A stretch of 64,000 nt of DNA from Propionivibrio soli (GCF_025770765.1 NZ_JANZKY010000001.1:124001-188000); one strand, 5' to 3'. Positions 1-10,536 are shown, counted from the first letter of the stretch. Notes: a model not told the origin generated them from the sequence alone. Numbers and translations: made by a program.

Positions 1-562
1 GGTCCGTCTTGTTGATACGGTTGATGTAGCCAATCACATGCGAGGCGATCGGGCCCAGCGGATACTGTCGAAACAACCGCGCCTTCACTTCGACGCCCGG
101 AAAAAGGTACCGGTTGGCAGCGAAGCGCGCGACCTCTTCGTCGCTCAAGCGCGTTCGGATCGGCAGACTCTCGAAGGATTTGCTTTCATCCAGGAGTTTC
201 TTGAAGCGCCGTTTATCCTTGTGTTCGATCTCTACGACCTTGCCCAAGCGCTCGATCGTGTCGTCTAGATCGTCGACGGTGGACGGCGTGATCTCAAGGG
301 TAAACGCCGTGTAGTTGCGAGCGAGCACGGTACCGTTGCGGTCGACGATAACGCCTCGGTTCGGCGGGATCGGCACCAGCGAAATGCGATTATCCTCGGC
401 ACGCGTCGTGTAGTACTCATGCTGGAATACCTGCAAATAAACGAACCGGCCGATGAGAACTGAAAACGCCAGGACGACCACAGCCGCCGCAATAACGATA
501 CGGAAGCGGAAACGGTCGAGTTCGCTATCCTGAGACGCGAATGGCGAATGCCGGTTGTACAA
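1..562 (-). CDS. mrdA: Penicillin-binding protein 2 (transpeptidase MrdA), N-terminal part
   Basis: Encodes the N-terminal 187 residues of the elongation-specific class B penicillin-binding protein that cross-links peptidoglycan during lateral wall growth; the rest lies beyond base 1. Translation shows a short basic cytoplasmic tail, one membrane anchor at about residues 22-42, then the pedestal/dimerisation domain with the family hallmark NRGVIVDRNG and, near the end, a YPLGPIASHVIGY segment. The proposed start is TTG at 562, preceded by a GAGAG ribosome site 8 bases upstream and 11 bases after the mreD stop, which fits one mreB-C-D-mrdA transcript. The catalytic SxxK domain is outside the window. 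Identity is secure from sequence and context; the start codon is less certain because it is a rare TTG. Confidence 0.88.
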   Translation of the reverse strand, partial: MYNRHSPFASQDSELDRFRFRIVIAAAVVVLAFSVLIGRFVYLQVFQHEYYTTRAEDNRISLVPIPPNRGVIVDRNGTVLARNYTAFTLEITPSTVDDLDDTIERLGKVVEIEHKDKRRFKKLLDESKSFESLPIRTRLSDEEVARFAANRYLFPGVEVKARLFRQYPLGPIASHVIGYINRINKTD

Positions 563-573
563 GGTGCGGTCTC

Positions 574-1095
574 TCAGATGGGCCGGTTCGCGTCATGATC
601 GACCGGTTGAAACTGCGGCAGCAGCAGAATGAAAGTGAGCGGCCACCACAATAGAGTACCAACGAACGGGCCGATGAAGTATCCCCATCCCGGTAGTTCA
701 ATCCCGGGCATGGCGCGGACGGCAAACTGCACGCACTGCACAATCAGCAGCAACGGCAACACATGCAGCGCCTGCTGCCCCAACGGGAACCAGAGAATGC
801 GCCGCGACAAGGCGGCCGCGGCATAGGTGGCCAGCACGTACGCCAGCGCGTGCTGACCCATCAGGCTCGCATCGGCGACATCCATCGCCACCCCAAGGAC
901 GAATCCCCATCCCATGCCCACATGTCTGGGCTCGCGGATGCTCCAGAAAATGAGCACCAAGGCGACCCAGTCGGGCATCCAGAACCAGGCGTCCGTGGGC
1001 AGGAAGTTCAACACGAGCGCAACCAACAGGCTCGCCACGATGAACCAGGGCCTCACCGGCTGCAGGATGCGCGAAGACGAAAATGTCGGTTGCAT
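574..1095 (-). CDS. mreD: Rod shape-determining membrane protein MreD
   Basis: A 173-residue, very hydrophobic protein with about five membrane segments, matching the size and topology of MreD. MreD is an inner-membrane partner of MreC and MrdA in the elongasome that directs peptidoglycan synthesis along the cell cylinder. The sequence contains the DAWFWMPDWVALVLIFW stretch and the GMGWGFVLGVAMDV segment typical of beta- and gammaproteobacterial MreD. It starts 4 bases after the mreC stop and ends 11 bases before mrdA, so all four genes should be cotranscribed and translationally coupled. MreD sequences are weakly conserved, so the call rests partly on its place between mreC and mrdA. Confidence 0.92.
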   Translation of the reverse strand: MQPTFSSSRILQPVRPWFIVASLLVALVLNFLPTDAWFWMPDWVALVLIFWSIREPRHVGMGWGFVLGVAMDVADASLMGQHALAYVLATYAAAALSRRILWFPLGQQALHVLPLLLIVQCVQFAVRAMPGIELPGWGYFIGPFVGTLLWWPLTFILLLPQFQPVDHDANRPI

Positions 1096-1099
1096 GGCG

Positions 1100-2038
1100 C
1101 TAATCCTTCTTCAATGCCCGTTTCTTCGCCGGCGCGGGCTTTGCCGCCGGCTTCGGTCCGCTGTTAGCCTCCTTGTTCAATTCAGGGGGCAACGCGGCGA
1201 CTTCGCGCGGGTCGAGGACAAGCACTTCGCCGTAGTTCTCGACGCCAGCCACCGGCTCGCAATTGATCCGAGCGAAGGAGTACGACGTATCACGCTCGAT
1301 ATGCACGACTTTGGCCACCGGCAAACCGGGCTGAAAGATCCCGTCAAGCCCCGACGTTACAAGCAGGTCGCCGTTCTGTACATCGGCGTTGGCCGGCATG
1401 AAACGCAACTCGAGTTGCCCGTTGCCCAGGCCGAAAACCACCGAGCGCAGACCATTACGGACAATCTGGACGGGAACGGCCTGTTCCTTATCGGTAATCA
1501 AAGTAATTTCAGAGACGAAGGGAAACACGCGGGTCACCTGTCCGACGACCCCGGCGGCGTCCACTACCGGCTGCCCGGCCACGATCTTATCCTGCAAGCC
1601 CTTATCGACCACCACACGCCGCGAGAACGGATCACGCGCTGCGTACAGGATCTGAGCCACATGACCACTCACCTGCTGCCGCCCCTTCACTTCGAGCAAC
1701 TTGCGCAAACGCTCATTCTCCGCCTCGAGCTGTTCGGCACGAAGGAGCGTTCCCGCCCGTTCAAGCTGCTCGCGCCGCAGACGGACGGCTTCCTCCTCGA
1801 AACGAGCGACACTGGAAAAGAAATCGCCGGCATTGCGCAACGAATCGATCGGCGCATGCGCCATTTGCTGTATGGGATGCGTAAACACCGAGATCGCCTG
1901 ACGGGCGAGTTCCAGTGTGCGAAATCGCGAATCGACAAACACCAGCGCCAACGACAACGCCGCGTAGAACGACAGGCGCGCCAACGGCGCCGGGCCGCGC
2001 TTGAAAAACGGTGGCGGCTGATGGTCCATGGCGTTCAA
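1100..2038 (-). CDS. mreC: Rod shape-determining protein MreC
   Basis: A 312-residue bitopic protein: a short cytoplasmic tail with a basic segment (RGPAPLARLS), one transmembrane helix at about residues 22-38, a coiled coil at about 75-115, then the periplasmic beta-barrel core with GVVGQVTRVFPFVSEITLITDKE and a GDLLVTSGLDGIFQPGLPVA block. These are MreC signatures. MreC links cytoplasmic MreB filaments to PBP2 and sets PBP2 activity. The C-terminal 40 residues are Pro/Ala/Lys rich and probably disordered, a common tail in betaproteobacteria. A second in-frame ATG three codons later (MDHQ) is an equally plausible start. Confidence 0.95.
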   Translation of the reverse strand: MNAMDHQPPPFFKRGPAPLARLSFYAALSLALVFVDSRFRTLELARQAISVFTHPIQQMAHAPIDSLRNAGDFFSSVARFEEEAVRLRREQLERAGTLLRAEQLEAENERLRKLLEVKGRQQVSGHVAQILYAARDPFSRRVVVDKGLQDKIVAGQPVVDAAGVVGQVTRVFPFVSEITLITDKEQAVPVQIVRNGLRSVVFGLGNGQLELRFMPANADVQNGDLLVTSGLDGIFQPGLPVAKVVHIERDTSYSFARINCEPVAGVENYGEVLVLDPREVAALPPELNKEANSGPKPAAKPAPAKKRALKKD

Positions 2039-2178
2039 TTGGCTATACGGAAAACCTGACGGGCAAAGGCGCCGGGTGCAACGTTACGCGCACCTTCGGG
2101 CATTCGGCAATAGGAACGGCAGAATGAATCCGCCAGCGGTCCACCCGGCTTGCTCCACCGCGGCGTACCGGATGACGA

Positions 2179-3237
<1,059 letters not shown>

Positions 3238-3273
3238 TTAAAACCCTCGGGGGGTGCGGCGTATAAAGCATTT

Positions 3274-3302
3274 ATGATACCTTATATGGCTCTGTGTTTT
3301 AA
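3274..3302 (-). promoter_or_regulatory. Predicted sigma-70 promoter of mreB
   Basis: On the minus strand TTAAAA (3302-3297) and TATCAT (3279-3274) are separated by exactly 17 bases. They match the sigma-70 consensus at 4/6 and 5/6 positions and lie about 52 bases upstream of the mreB start. No comparably good pair was found for gatC in the same 101-base divergent spacer, although TATGAT at 3273-3278 could be its -10. Confidence 0.5.
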
Positions 3303-3323
3303 CACTTTACCGATTTCAAAACC

Positions 3324-3611
3324 ATGTCGCTGAGCCTGGAACAAGTCCGGCGCATCGCTCATCTTGCCCGAATCGAAATCAGCGATGCCGAGGCGGAAAC
3401 GACGCTGGGACATCTCAACGGGATATTCACCCTCATCGAAGAAATGCAGGCCGTCGACACGCGCGGCGTCGAACCAATGGCTCACGCGCAGGACATTGCT
3501 CAGCGCCTGCGCGAAGACAAGGTGACCGAAGAGAATCGTCGTGAGGCGCTGCAATCCGTCTCCCCTGAAACAGAAGCCGGCCTATACCTCGTTCCGAAGG
3601 TGATCGAATGA
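3324..3611 (+). CDS. gatC: Asp-tRNA(Asn)/Glu-tRNA(Gln) amidotransferase subunit C
   Basis: A 95-residue GatC, the small subunit that wraps round GatA and bridges it to GatB in the transamidosome converting mischarged Glu-tRNA(Gln) (and Asp-tRNA(Asn)) to the cognate aminoacyl-tRNA. The family patterns [29 protein letters not shown] and GVEPMAHAQ are all present, with the usual C-terminal [14 protein letters not shown] tail. It opens the gatCAB operon; its stop overlaps the gatA ATG by 4 bases (ATGA), so translation is coupled. It reads divergently from mreB. Confidence 0.97.
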   Translation: MSLSLEQVRRIAHLARIEISDAEAETTLGHLNGIFTLIEEMQAVDTRGVEPMAHAQDIAQRLREDKVTEENRREALQSVSPETEAGLYLVPKVIE

Positions 3612-5089
3612 TCCGGCGCAGCGTATCCGACTTGGCAAAGGCCCTGGCAGAAAAGGAAATCTCCAGCCTCGAACTGACTCAGCTTTACCTTGATCGCATC
3701 GCCCGCCACAACGACGCGCTGAATGCCTTCGTGTCCGTTGACGCCGAACGGAGCCTCGAGCAGGCAAAGGCCGCCGATGCGTTACGTGCCGCGGGCCGTG
3801 CGCAAGCCCTGACCGGCATCCCCATCGCACAAAAAGACATTTTCTGCGCCAAAGGTTGGCGGACGACCTGCGGCTCGCGAATGCTCGACAATTTCGTCAG
3901 CCCGTACGACGCTACGGTGATCGAGCATTTCAATGCCGCTGGCGCCGTGATCCTCGGCAAGACGAACATGGACGAGTTCGCGATGGGCTCGTCGAACGAA
4001 ACCTCGTATTTCGGCACAGTGAAGAACCCGTGGGATACGCAACGCGTTCCCGGTGGTTCATCGGGCGGTTCAGCCGCCGCCGTCGCCGCGCGACTCACTC
4101 CAGCGGCCACAGGTACGGACACCGGCGGCTCGATTCGCCAGCCGGCGGCGATGTGCGGCCTGACCGGCATCAAGCCGACCTACGGCGTGGTGTCGCGTTA
4201 CGGCATGATCGCCTTTGCTTCGTCACTCGATCAGGGCGGGCCGATGGCCCAATCCGCCGAAGACTGCGCATTGCTCCTGAATACGATGGCCGGTTTTGAC
4301 GAACGTGATTCGACAAGTCTAAACCGTCCGAACGAGGACTACAGCTGCGCCCTTGCTACTGACAAAGGCGGGCGCCCACTCGCCGGACTCCGCATCGGAC
4401 TGCCCCGTGAATTCTTCGGCGAAGGCTGCTCGCCGGAAGTCATGCGACTCATCGAGGACGCTATTGCGGAATACCGGAAACTGGGTGCAGAGACGGTCGA
4501 AGTGAGTCTGCCCAACATGAAGCTTTCGGTCCCGGCTTATTACGTCATCGCTCCGGCAGAAGCGAGCTCCAACCTGTCGCGCTTCGACGGTGTGCGCTAC
4601 GGCTACCGAGCCCCCGAGTACGCCGACCTGAACGACATGTACTGCAAGACGCGTGCGCAAGGGTTTGGGGCCGAGGTCAAGCGGCGCATTCTGATCGGGA
4701 CCTACGTCCTCTCGCACGGTTATTACGATGCCTATTACCTGCAGGCACAGCGTATCCGACGCTTGGTCGCGAATGATTTCGTCGCCGCCTTCAGGCAGTG
4801 CGACGTCATCCTGGGCCCCACTAGCCCGACGACAGCCTTCAAGCTCGGAGAGAAAGCCGCGGACCCGGTTCAGATGTACCTTTCGGACATCTACACGATC
4901 GCGGTCAACCTCGCGGGACTGCCGGGAATATCGGTCCCGTGCGGCTTCTCTACTGATGGGCAGACCCGCTTGCCGACCGGACTGCAATTGATCGGCAATT
5001 ATTTCGATGAAGCTCGCCTGCTTGACGTCGCTCATCGTTATCAGCAGGTTACCGACTGGCATACGCAATGCCCGCCCGCGTTCGCCTAG
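3608..5089 (+). CDS. gatA: Asp-tRNA(Asn)/Glu-tRNA(Gln) amidotransferase subunit A
   Basis: A 493-residue amidase-signature enzyme that releases ammonia from glutamine for tRNA-dependent transamidation. The Ser-cisSer-Lys triad is visible: Lys in [12 protein letters not shown] (about residue 79), the glycine/serine loop [14 protein letters not shown] (about 150), and the nucleophile region [12 protein letters not shown] (about 175). The C-terminal [12 protein letters not shown] and [14 protein letters not shown] blocks are also typical. Length and motif order are normal. It overlaps gatC by 4 bases and is overlapped at its 3' end for 22 bases by the next reading frame. Confidence 0.98.
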   Translation: MIRRSVSDLAKALAEKEISSLELTQLYLDRIARHNDALNAFVSVDAERSLEQAKAADALRAAGRAQALTGIPIAQKDIFCAKGWRTTCGSRMLDNFVSPYDATVIEHFNAAGAVILGKTNMDEFAMGSSNETSYFGTVKNPWDTQRVPGGSSGGSAAAVAARLTPAATGTDTGGSIRQPAAMCGLTGIKPTYGVVSRYGMIAFASSLDQGGPMAQSAEDCALLLNTMAGFDERDSTSLNRPNEDYSCALATDKGGRPLAGLRIGLPREFFGEGCSPEVMRLIEDAIAEYRKLGAETVEVSLPNMKLSVPAYYVIAPAEASSNLSRFDGVRYGYRAPEYADLNDMYCKTRAQGFGAEVKRRILIGTYVLSHGYYDAYYLQAQRIRRLVANDFVAAFRQCDVILGPTSPTTAFKLGEKAADPVQMYLSDIYTIAVNLAGLPGISVPCGFSTDGQTRLPTGLQLIGNYFDEARLLDVAHRYQQVTDWHTQCPPAFA

Positions 5090-5631
5090 CAGCCCCGGCG
5101 AAACGGGCGGTTGCTGTCGCAGGAGCCGTGCTGTTGGTAGCGTGCGCAACACCCGAACAGCCACCGGCCCCGCCCGAACCCGTGAAGGAGACTCCTCCAG
5201 AAGTCAGCGCCGCCAAGCCTAAGAAAGAGGCCATCAAATCGCAGCCCTTGAAGTACTTGGTCGGCCGCAACTTGAAGCCGATGCCTGACAAGGCGCTCGA
5301 TGTACGGACTCGCTGCGGTTTCAAGGATGTGGGTGGCGGACATGGGAGCATGGATCTTCAGGTGACGAAAGCCGAGGTGAAGCGTTTCGTCGCCGAAGTC
5401 AGCATCCCGAAACAGGGGCTCTGCCGCTTCGACCTGAAGGATTTCGAGCAAACAGCGAAAATGCCCAACGTCGTGCTGACCGACAAGAGCGGTACGTGCA
5501 CCGTGCGCATGTGGGAGCAGGAGAAGGGCGTCACCGTTGCCTTCAATAGCTGCCAGACGCAATGCAGCGGCGACGCATTCAGTTATCTCTGGCCAATCCT
5601 GGTCGACACGCGCAGCGGCCGTTGCGCTTGA
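5068..5631 (+). CDS. Conserved hypothetical lipoprotein between gatA and gatB
   Basis: A 187-residue protein with a basic N-terminus, a hydrophobic segment and a lipobox LLVAC at about residues 22-26, so probably a lipoprotein. A Pro/Lys-rich linker follows (about 28-58), then a compact domain of about 125 residues with several cysteines ([23 protein letters not shown]) that could form disulphides in the periplasm. No known enzyme motif is visible and I do not recognise the family. The frame starts 22 bases inside gatA and ends 17 bases before gatB, so it is carried on the gatCAB transcript although its product should leave the cytoplasm. The start is the first ATG; a later start would remove the signal. 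Confidence 0.75.
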   Translation: MPARVRLAAPAKRAVAVAGAVLLVACATPEQPPAPPEPVKETPPEVSAAKPKKEAIKSQPLKYLVGRNLKPMPDKALDVRTRCGFKDVGGGHGSMDLQVTKAEVKRFVAEVSIPKQGLCRFDLKDFEQTAKMPNVVLTDKSGTCTVRMWEQEKGVTVAFNSCQTQCSGDAFSYLWPILVDTRSGRCA

Positions 5632-5648
5632 CAAGCGAGTAACACGCA

Positions 5649-7100
5649 ATGAAACACTGGGAAGTCGTCATAGGAATCGAGACTCACGTTCAGCTCTCGA
5701 CCCAATCGAAAATATTCTCCGGCAGTTCGACGGCCTTTGGCGCCGACCCGAACGCACAAGCGAACGCTGTCGACGTCGCCCTTCCCGGCGTCCTGCCCGT
5801 TCTCAACAAAGGGGCCGTCGATTGTGCAATCCGCTTCGGCCTCGCGGTCGGCGGACAGATCGCGCCGAAATCGGTTTTCGCGCGGAAGAATTACTTCTAC
5901 CCCGATCTGCCGAAAGGCTACCAGATCAGCCAATATGAATTGCCGGTGGTCGTCGGCGGCGAGGTCGCGATCCAAGTAGTGCAAGGCGACGAGGCTGAGG
6001 AAAAAACGGTTCATCTGACGCGCGCGCACCTCGAAGAGGACGCCGGTAAATCGTTGCATGAGGACTTCCACGGCAAGACGGGCATCGACCTCAACCGGGC
6101 CGGGACGCCGCTGCTCGAAATCGTCACCGAACCCGACATGCGATCGTCAGCCGAGGCCGTTGCCTATGCCCGTGCCCTGCACGCGCTGGTCCGCTGGATC
6201 GGTATCTGCGACGGCAACATGCAGGAGGGCTCGTTCCGTTGCGACGCCAACGTTTCAGTACGTCCGGTGGGGCAAGAAGAATTCGGAACGCGGCGCGAAA
6301 TCAAGAACCTGAACTCCTTCCGCTTCCTGCAGCAGGCGATCGATTACGAAGTGCAATGGCAGATTGCCGAGATCGAGGACGGCCGCGCGATCCAGCAGGC
6401 GACGGTTCTGTTCGACCCGGATACCGGCGAAACGCGGGCGATGCGCTCGAAGGAAGACGCCCACGACTACCGCTACTTCCCGGACCCCGACCTCCTCCCT
6501 CTCATCATCGATCGGGACTGGGTGGACCGCGCGCGCGCTGCCATGCCCGAGCTGCCTGCCGCCAAGCGTCAGCGCTTCGTCGATGAATTCAAATTGTCGG
6601 CTTACGACGCGGCGACGCTGACGGCGTCGCTCGAATTGGCCGGTTACTTCGAGGCGGCGCTTGAAGACGGAGGCAAGACGAACGCGAAAGCCTGTGCCAA
6701 CTGGGTAATGGTCGAACTCGCTGCACGCCTCAACAAGGATGGTCTCGATATCAGCCAGTCACCGGTGTCGCCTATTCAACTCGGTGGGCTGATCGCACGT
6801 ATCGCTGACGGCACGATCTCGAACAACATCGCCAAGAAGGTTTTCGAGGCACTGTGGAACGGAGAAGGGCGGACCGCCGACGAGGTTATTGAGAAACAAG
6901 GGTTGAAACAAATCACCGACAGCGGCGCCATTGAGGCGCTCATCGATGGCGTGCTGGCTGCCAACGCGGCGATGGTTGCGGAGTTTCGTTCGGGTAAGGA
7001 AAAGGCATTCAATGCGCTGGTCGGCCAGGCGATGAAAGCCGCCAAGGGCAAAGCCAATCCGCAGCAGGTCAACGAACTGCTGCGAAAAAAGCTGGGCTAG
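5649..7100 (+). CDS. gatB: Asp-tRNA(Asn)/Glu-tRNA(Gln) amidotransferase subunit B
   Basis: A 483-residue GatB, the subunit that binds mischarged tRNA and activates its side chain with ATP before amidation. It begins with the canonical [15 protein letters not shown] and carries [17 protein letters not shown], the zinc/kinase-like core with [13 protein letters not shown], and the C-terminal YqeY-like tail ending in [17 protein letters not shown] that contacts the tRNA elbow. Length matches the family. It completes a functional gatCAB set, implying indirect Gln- and/or Asn-tRNA synthesis in this organism. Confidence 0.98.
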   Translation: MKHWEVVIGIETHVQLSTQSKIFSGSSTAFGADPNAQANAVDVALPGVLPVLNKGAVDCAIRFGLAVGGQIAPKSVFARKNYFYPDLPKGYQISQYELPVVVGGEVAIQVVQGDEAEEKTVHLTRAHLEEDAGKSLHEDFHGKTGIDLNRAGTPLLEIVTEPDMRSSAEAVAYARALHALVRWIGICDGNMQEGSFRCDANVSVRPVGQEEFGTRREIKNLNSFRFLQQAIDYEVQWQIAEIEDGRAIQQATVLFDPDTGETRAMRSKEDAHDYRYFPDPDLLPLIIDRDWVDRARAAMPELPAAKRQRFVDEFKLSAYDAATLTASLELAGYFEAALEDGGKTNAKACANWVMVELAARLNKDGLDISQSPVSPIQLGGLIARIADGTISNNIAKKVFEALWNGEGRTADEVIEKQGLKQITDSGAIEALIDGVLAANAAMVAEFRSGKEKAFNALVGQAMKAAKGKANPQQVNELLRKKLG

Positions 7101-7123
7101 GGAACTGGCGGCCTTGCGGCTTC

Positions 7124-7145
7124 GGGCCGGTTCGAATGCCGGCCC
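7124..7145 (+). terminator. Possible terminator hairpin after gatB
   Basis: A 7-bp GC stem (GGGCCGG / CCGGCCC) with an 8-base loop lies 24 bases after the gatB stop. There is no T-run, so if it terminates transcription it would need Rho or act as an RNA end-stabiliser. Low confidence. Confidence 0.3.
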
Positions 7146-7162
7146 CGCGCATCCGCCTCCGG

Positions 7163-7804
7163 CTATCGGGCGGGCGACGTCTTCGTTAGTTCCAAGTAAC
7201 GGCGCAAATCCTCGTCGTACTTCTGACGCACGGTTTCGAGTTCTTTCTGTTTGGCCGCGATCAGCGTTTCCTGCGCCTTGATCTCGACGTCAGCGTCGGC
7301 AAGCCCCTTCTGGATTTCGACCGGCAGCTTCTTTTTCTTGTAGAACTCGGCTTCGTTCTCGTACTTCTTGCGCAACGTGCGCGTCTCGGCGACCTTCGTT
7401 TCCGCGGACTTGATCGACTTCAGCACATCCTCTTCGGCACGTTTGCGCATCGCCTCGATGTCACGTTCGCTGCCATAGGTATTGAGCAACGCCTGGTCCT
7501 TGCGCTGTTGCTCGCGCCGCGCCGCTTCCTCCTGTTTGCGCTTTTCCTCCTCAGCGGCGCGTTGAACACGCTGCTCAGCTGTGAGAGGAGCCTCCACGTT
7601 GCGCAGCGTACGGCCTGACTCGCCGATTTCGCGATAAGCACGCCCATAACACGCCTGAGGGAGAATATCGCCGCACACCTGCTTGCCGCTGGCATCGTGG
7701 CAGCAGTAGAGCGTACCCGCCGCAAATGCGCCCAAGGGCAGCAAGCTTAAGCCAGCCAGTCCGCAAAACGCGGCGGCAAGTCGGCAAGAGCGGCCGTTAG
7801 GCAC
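7163..7804 (-). CDS. Exported coiled-coil protein, DUF4124-like N-terminus, unknown function
   Basis: About 213 residues with a signal peptide (hydrophobic LAAAFCGLAGLSLLPLGAFA), a short cysteine-bearing segment GTLYCCHDASGKQVCGD that resembles the start of DUF4124-type periplasmic proteins, then about 140 residues rich in Glu, Lys, Arg and Gln predicted to form a long coiled coil. I chose the GTG at 7804, which overlaps the pyrE stop by 8 bases and puts the signal sequence at the N-terminus. An upstream ATG at 7861 would add 19 residues lying wholly inside pyrE. Cotranscription with pyrE is likely. No function can be assigned. Confidence 0.7.
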   Translation of the reverse strand: MPNGRSCRLAAAFCGLAGLSLLPLGAFAAGTLYCCHDASGKQVCGDILPQACYGRAYREIGESGRTLRNVEAPLTAEQRVQRAAEEEKRKQEEAARREQQRKDQALLNTYGSERDIEAMRKRAEEDVLKSIKSAETKVAETRTLRKKYENEAEFYKKKKLPVEIQKGLADADVEIKAQETLIAAKQKELETVRQKYDEDLRRYLELTKTSPAR

Positions 7805-8444
7805 GCGGACCAACCCCGTACTCCTCACGGTACCGTGCAACCGCTGCTTCATATTGAGCAAAGTCCGGGCGTTGTCGAAGGAAACTCATCAGGTCGTCCA
7901 AGGTGGCCACGGAGACAACCGGTATTCCGTAATCCCGTTCAACCTCCTGGACCGCTGACAGATGCCCGGTGCCTCGTTCCATGCGGTCGAGAGCGATGAC
8001 AACACCGCATGGCGTCGCCCCGCCTTTGCGGATCAATTCAACCGACTCGCGCACCGAAGTGCCGGCGGAGATCACGTCGTCAATGATCAGCACACGCCCT
8101 GCGAGCGGAGCACCGATGATGTCGCCGCCCTCGCCGTGGTCCTTCGTCTCCTTGCGGTTGAATGCGAAAGGAAAACTGGAGCCGGCACGAGCCAGCGCAA
8201 GGGCGCTGACGGCAACCAGGGGAATACCCTTGTAGGCCGGCCCGAAGAGCATGTCGACCGCGACGCCGCTGGCCAAAATGGCCTTGGCGTAGAATTGCGA
8301 GAGGCGGTCCAGCGCGGCGCCGTCATTGAACAGGCCGGCATTGAAAAAGTAAGGCGAAAGCCGCCCGGCCTTGGTTTTGAACTCCCCGAAGCGCAGAACG
8401 TTCTGAGCAAGGGCGAATTCGATGAATTCCTGACGAAAGTCCAT
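7797..8444 (-). CDS. pyrE: Orotate phosphoribosyltransferase
   Basis: A 215-residue PyrE that joins orotate to PRPP to give orotidine monophosphate, the fifth step of pyrimidine synthesis. The PRPP-binding motif VLIIDDVISAGTS (about residues 122-134) is intact, as is the catalytic loop FNRKETKDHGEGG and the N-terminal QNVLRFGEFKTKAGRLSPYFFNAGLF block. The start at 8444 (MDFRQEF) matches other PyrE proteins; the frame is open 16 codons further upstream but that part is not conserved. It is divergent from exonuclease III with only 48 bases between them. Confidence 0.97.
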   Translation of the reverse strand: MDFRQEFIEFALAQNVLRFGEFKTKAGRLSPYFFNAGLFNDGAALDRLSQFYAKAILASGVAVDMLFGPAYKGIPLVAVSALALARAGSSFPFAFNRKETKDHGEGGDIIGAPLAGRVLIIDDVISAGTSVRESVELIRKGGATPCGVVIALDRMERGTGHLSAVQEVERDYGIPVVSVATLDDLMSFLRQRPDFAQYEAAVARYREEYGVGPRA

Positions 8445-8492
8445 GGCTCCCGTTTTAGTCGTTATTGACGCCGATATCGGCATGGAATCCAC

Positions 8493-9290
8493 ATGTTACG
8501 CATCATTACCCTAAACCTCAACGGCATTCGCTCGGCATGGACGAAGGGGGTGCTCCCGTGGGCAGCCGCCCAGAACGCGGATGTCATCTGCCTCCAGGAG
8601 TTGAAAGCCCAACACGCCGACCTCGCGCAGGACATGAAAAACCCTGACGGAATGCACGCGTTTTACCACGTGGCAGAAAAGCGAGGCTACAGCGGTGTCG
8701 GCCTATGGTGTCGCCGAAAACCGGATGCGGTCATCGAAGGCACAGGCAACGCCGAGTTCGACGCCGAAGGCCGCTACCTTCGCGCCGACTTCGGCAATCT
8801 GTCAGTCGTCTCGCTTTACCTGCCTTCGGGATCGAGTTCCCCGGAACGTCAAGAAGCGAAGTTTCGCTTCATGGAGATTTTCTATCCGCAACTCGTTGAA
8901 CTCGCCAAATGTGGTCGCGACGTCCTGGTTTGCGGCGACTGGAACATTGCGCATCAAGAGATCGATCTCAAGAACTGGAAAGGTAATCGCAAGAACTCGG
9001 GCTTTCTGCCCGAAGAACGCGCCTGGGTCACCAAGGTGATCGACGAAGCCGGCTGGTGCGACGTCTACCGGCGCTTGCACCCGGAAACGACCGAAGGTTC
9101 TTACACGTGGTGGTCCAACCGCGGGCAGGCCTGGGCGAAAAACGTCGGGTGGCGTATCGACTATCACATGGCGACGCCGGGCCTTGCCGCAGCGGCGACG
9201 GCAGCCGCCGTATACAAAGCCGAGCGTTTCTCGGACCACGCGCCGCTGACCATCGATTACGACTATTCGATCGAGAGCCCGAGCGCGTAA
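8493..9290 (+). CDS. xth: Exodeoxyribonuclease III (AP endonuclease)
   Basis: A 265-residue enzyme of the ExoIII branch of the endonuclease/exonuclease/phosphatase fold; it cuts at abasic sites and removes 3' blocking groups in base-excision repair. Metal and catalytic motifs are present: LNGIRSAW at the start, the acidic CLQELKAQ, the DWN motif in CGDWNIAH, WRIDYHMATPGL and the terminal SDHAPL carrying the catalytic histidine. Length is normal. It faces away from pyrE; that pair is often adjacent in betaproteobacteria. Confidence 0.95.
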   Translation: MLRIITLNLNGIRSAWTKGVLPWAAAQNADVICLQELKAQHADLAQDMKNPDGMHAFYHVAEKRGYSGVGLWCRRKPDAVIEGTGNAEFDAEGRYLRADFGNLSVVSLYLPSGSSSPERQEAKFRFMEIFYPQLVELAKCGRDVLVCGDWNIAHQEIDLKNWKGNRKNSGFLPEERAWVTKVIDEAGWCDVYRRLHPETTEGSYTWWSNRGQAWAKNVGWRIDYHMATPGLAAAATAAAVYKAERFSDHAPLTIDYDYSIESPSA

Positions 9291-9338
9291 GGGGACGCAT
9301 GAGAATGGCCGCCGCCCCGGCTCGGAGTGGCGGACGGC

Positions 9339-10181
9339 TCATTGCCCGGGCTTGCCGGTGGCCCCTGCAACACGAGCCACGATGAAGAGCCGTCGCATCG
9401 GAAAGAGCGTTGTGCCATCGTGCCGCCGCGGATAAGCGGTGTTGGTGCGGGCACAATAGTCGGCCCAGAAGCGCTCGCGCAGCCCGCCCACATGGCCGGT
9501 CTGCGCCTCGTTCTCTTCCTCCAGTTCGCTCAGGACGTCCATGACCGGGATCAACGCGGTCGCCTTGAACCATTCGGCAACCGCGTTTTCTCCTTCAAGC
9601 ACGTGCAGGTAAATGGTTTCCCAGATGTCGACCTCAGCGACCTTAGGTTTGAGCCAAGCGTAATACTGAGCCGGGTCCGCGACAGGATGGTTGAGCTTCG
9701 CCGCCATGATCCGGGTACGCCAAGCGGCGGACATCGGCAATCCGGCTAGTGCATCGTCGATCGAGGTATGTGAAGGCGCCGCGAAGTTGTGCGGCATCTG
9801 TACGGCGAGTAATCCACCCGGCTTAAGGAAACCGACGAGACGGGCGAGCAGTTTGTCGTGGTGAGGAAGCCAGTGCAACGCGGCATTGGAAAAAATGAGG
9901 TCGACGGGAGCGGATGGCTGCCAGGACGCAATCTCCGACAATTGCCACTCGACGCTCGGCAGGACGGCTTGAGCTTTCTCAAGCATTTCGGCGGAGCTGT
10001 CCACCCCCGTGACGTGCGCATCGGGCCAGCGCTCGCTAAGGACACGGACGACGTTTCCGGCTCCACAACCGAGATCGACGACGGTCTCCGGCGTACGCAA
10101 CGGCAAACGAGCCAGCAGGTCGAGAGCGGGACGCAAGCGCTGGTTGGAGAATTTGAGGTACTGAACCGGATCCCAGCTCAT
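9339..10181 (-). CDS. tam: Trans-aconitate 2-methyltransferase-like SAM methyltransferase
   Basis: A 280-residue class I methyltransferase. It begins with WDPVQYLKFSNQRLRPALDLL, the Tam family signature, followed by the SAM motif I VVDLGCGAGN (about residues 36-45), the acidic motif II ending VTGVDSS, and motif IV in LIFSNAALHWLPHH. Family members methylate trans-aconitate and so detoxify this aconitase inhibitor. It is about 25 residues longer than the E. coli enzyme, mostly at the C-terminus. It stands alone on the minus strand between exonuclease III and the yqjD-type cluster. Confidence 0.88.
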   Translation of the reverse strand: MSWDPVQYLKFSNQRLRPALDLLARLPLRTPETVVDLGCGAGNVVRVLSERWPDAHVTGVDSSAEMLEKAQAVLPSVEWQLSEIASWQPSAPVDLIFSNAALHWLPHHDKLLARLVGFLKPGGLLAVQMPHNFAAPSHTSIDDALAGLPMSAAWRTRIMAAKLNHPVADPAQYYAWLKPKVAEVDIWETIYLHVLEGENAVAEWFKATALIPVMDVLSELEEENEAQTGHVGGLRERFWADYCARTNTAYPRRHDGTTLFPMRRLFIVARVAGATGKPGQ

Positions 10182-10536
10182 CGTCTATCCCTCCTGCAAC
10201 GCGAATTGGTGACCACAGCGTACTCCTGCGTGCCGCGTTTTCACGTTCCGAGCTATCTTTTCCTCGCCACCGATGGGGAAATGCGTTTTCAATCGTTCGA
10301 CCCAGGCAGCCATCGGGCGTTCTCGACTCACCCGGGATAAATTGTTCGCAAGAATACGCGAGCTACGCGGAAACGGCCTCCCAGGCAAAACGGCTCGGCT
10401 CCGAATCGGCCTATGCGACCTGAGTTTTACGTTGATATGCGGGGGCAAATTGGATACTCTGAGAACAGAGGCTCCGGGAGCGGCCCCTGCGGTTTCATGC
10501 TCCGAAAACCATCCCTTTTTCGTGATGAGGTGCGCT
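10182..10536 (+). other. 355-base intergenic region upstream of the yqjD-like cluster
   Basis: No convincing coding sequence. Near its 3' end TTGATA (about 10433) and GATACT (about 10454) are separated by 15 bases and could be a short-spaced promoter for the downstream membrane-stress cluster. GATGAGG just before base 10531 is a good ribosome site for the ATG at 10537. Several frames stay open across this stretch but show no conserved residues, so I do not call a gene. Confidence 0.4.

Noticed and set aside
10273-10536. Upstream extension of the yqjD-like gene by 88 codons
   Set aside because: The extension lacks family similarity, and the ATG at 10537 has a good ribosome site.
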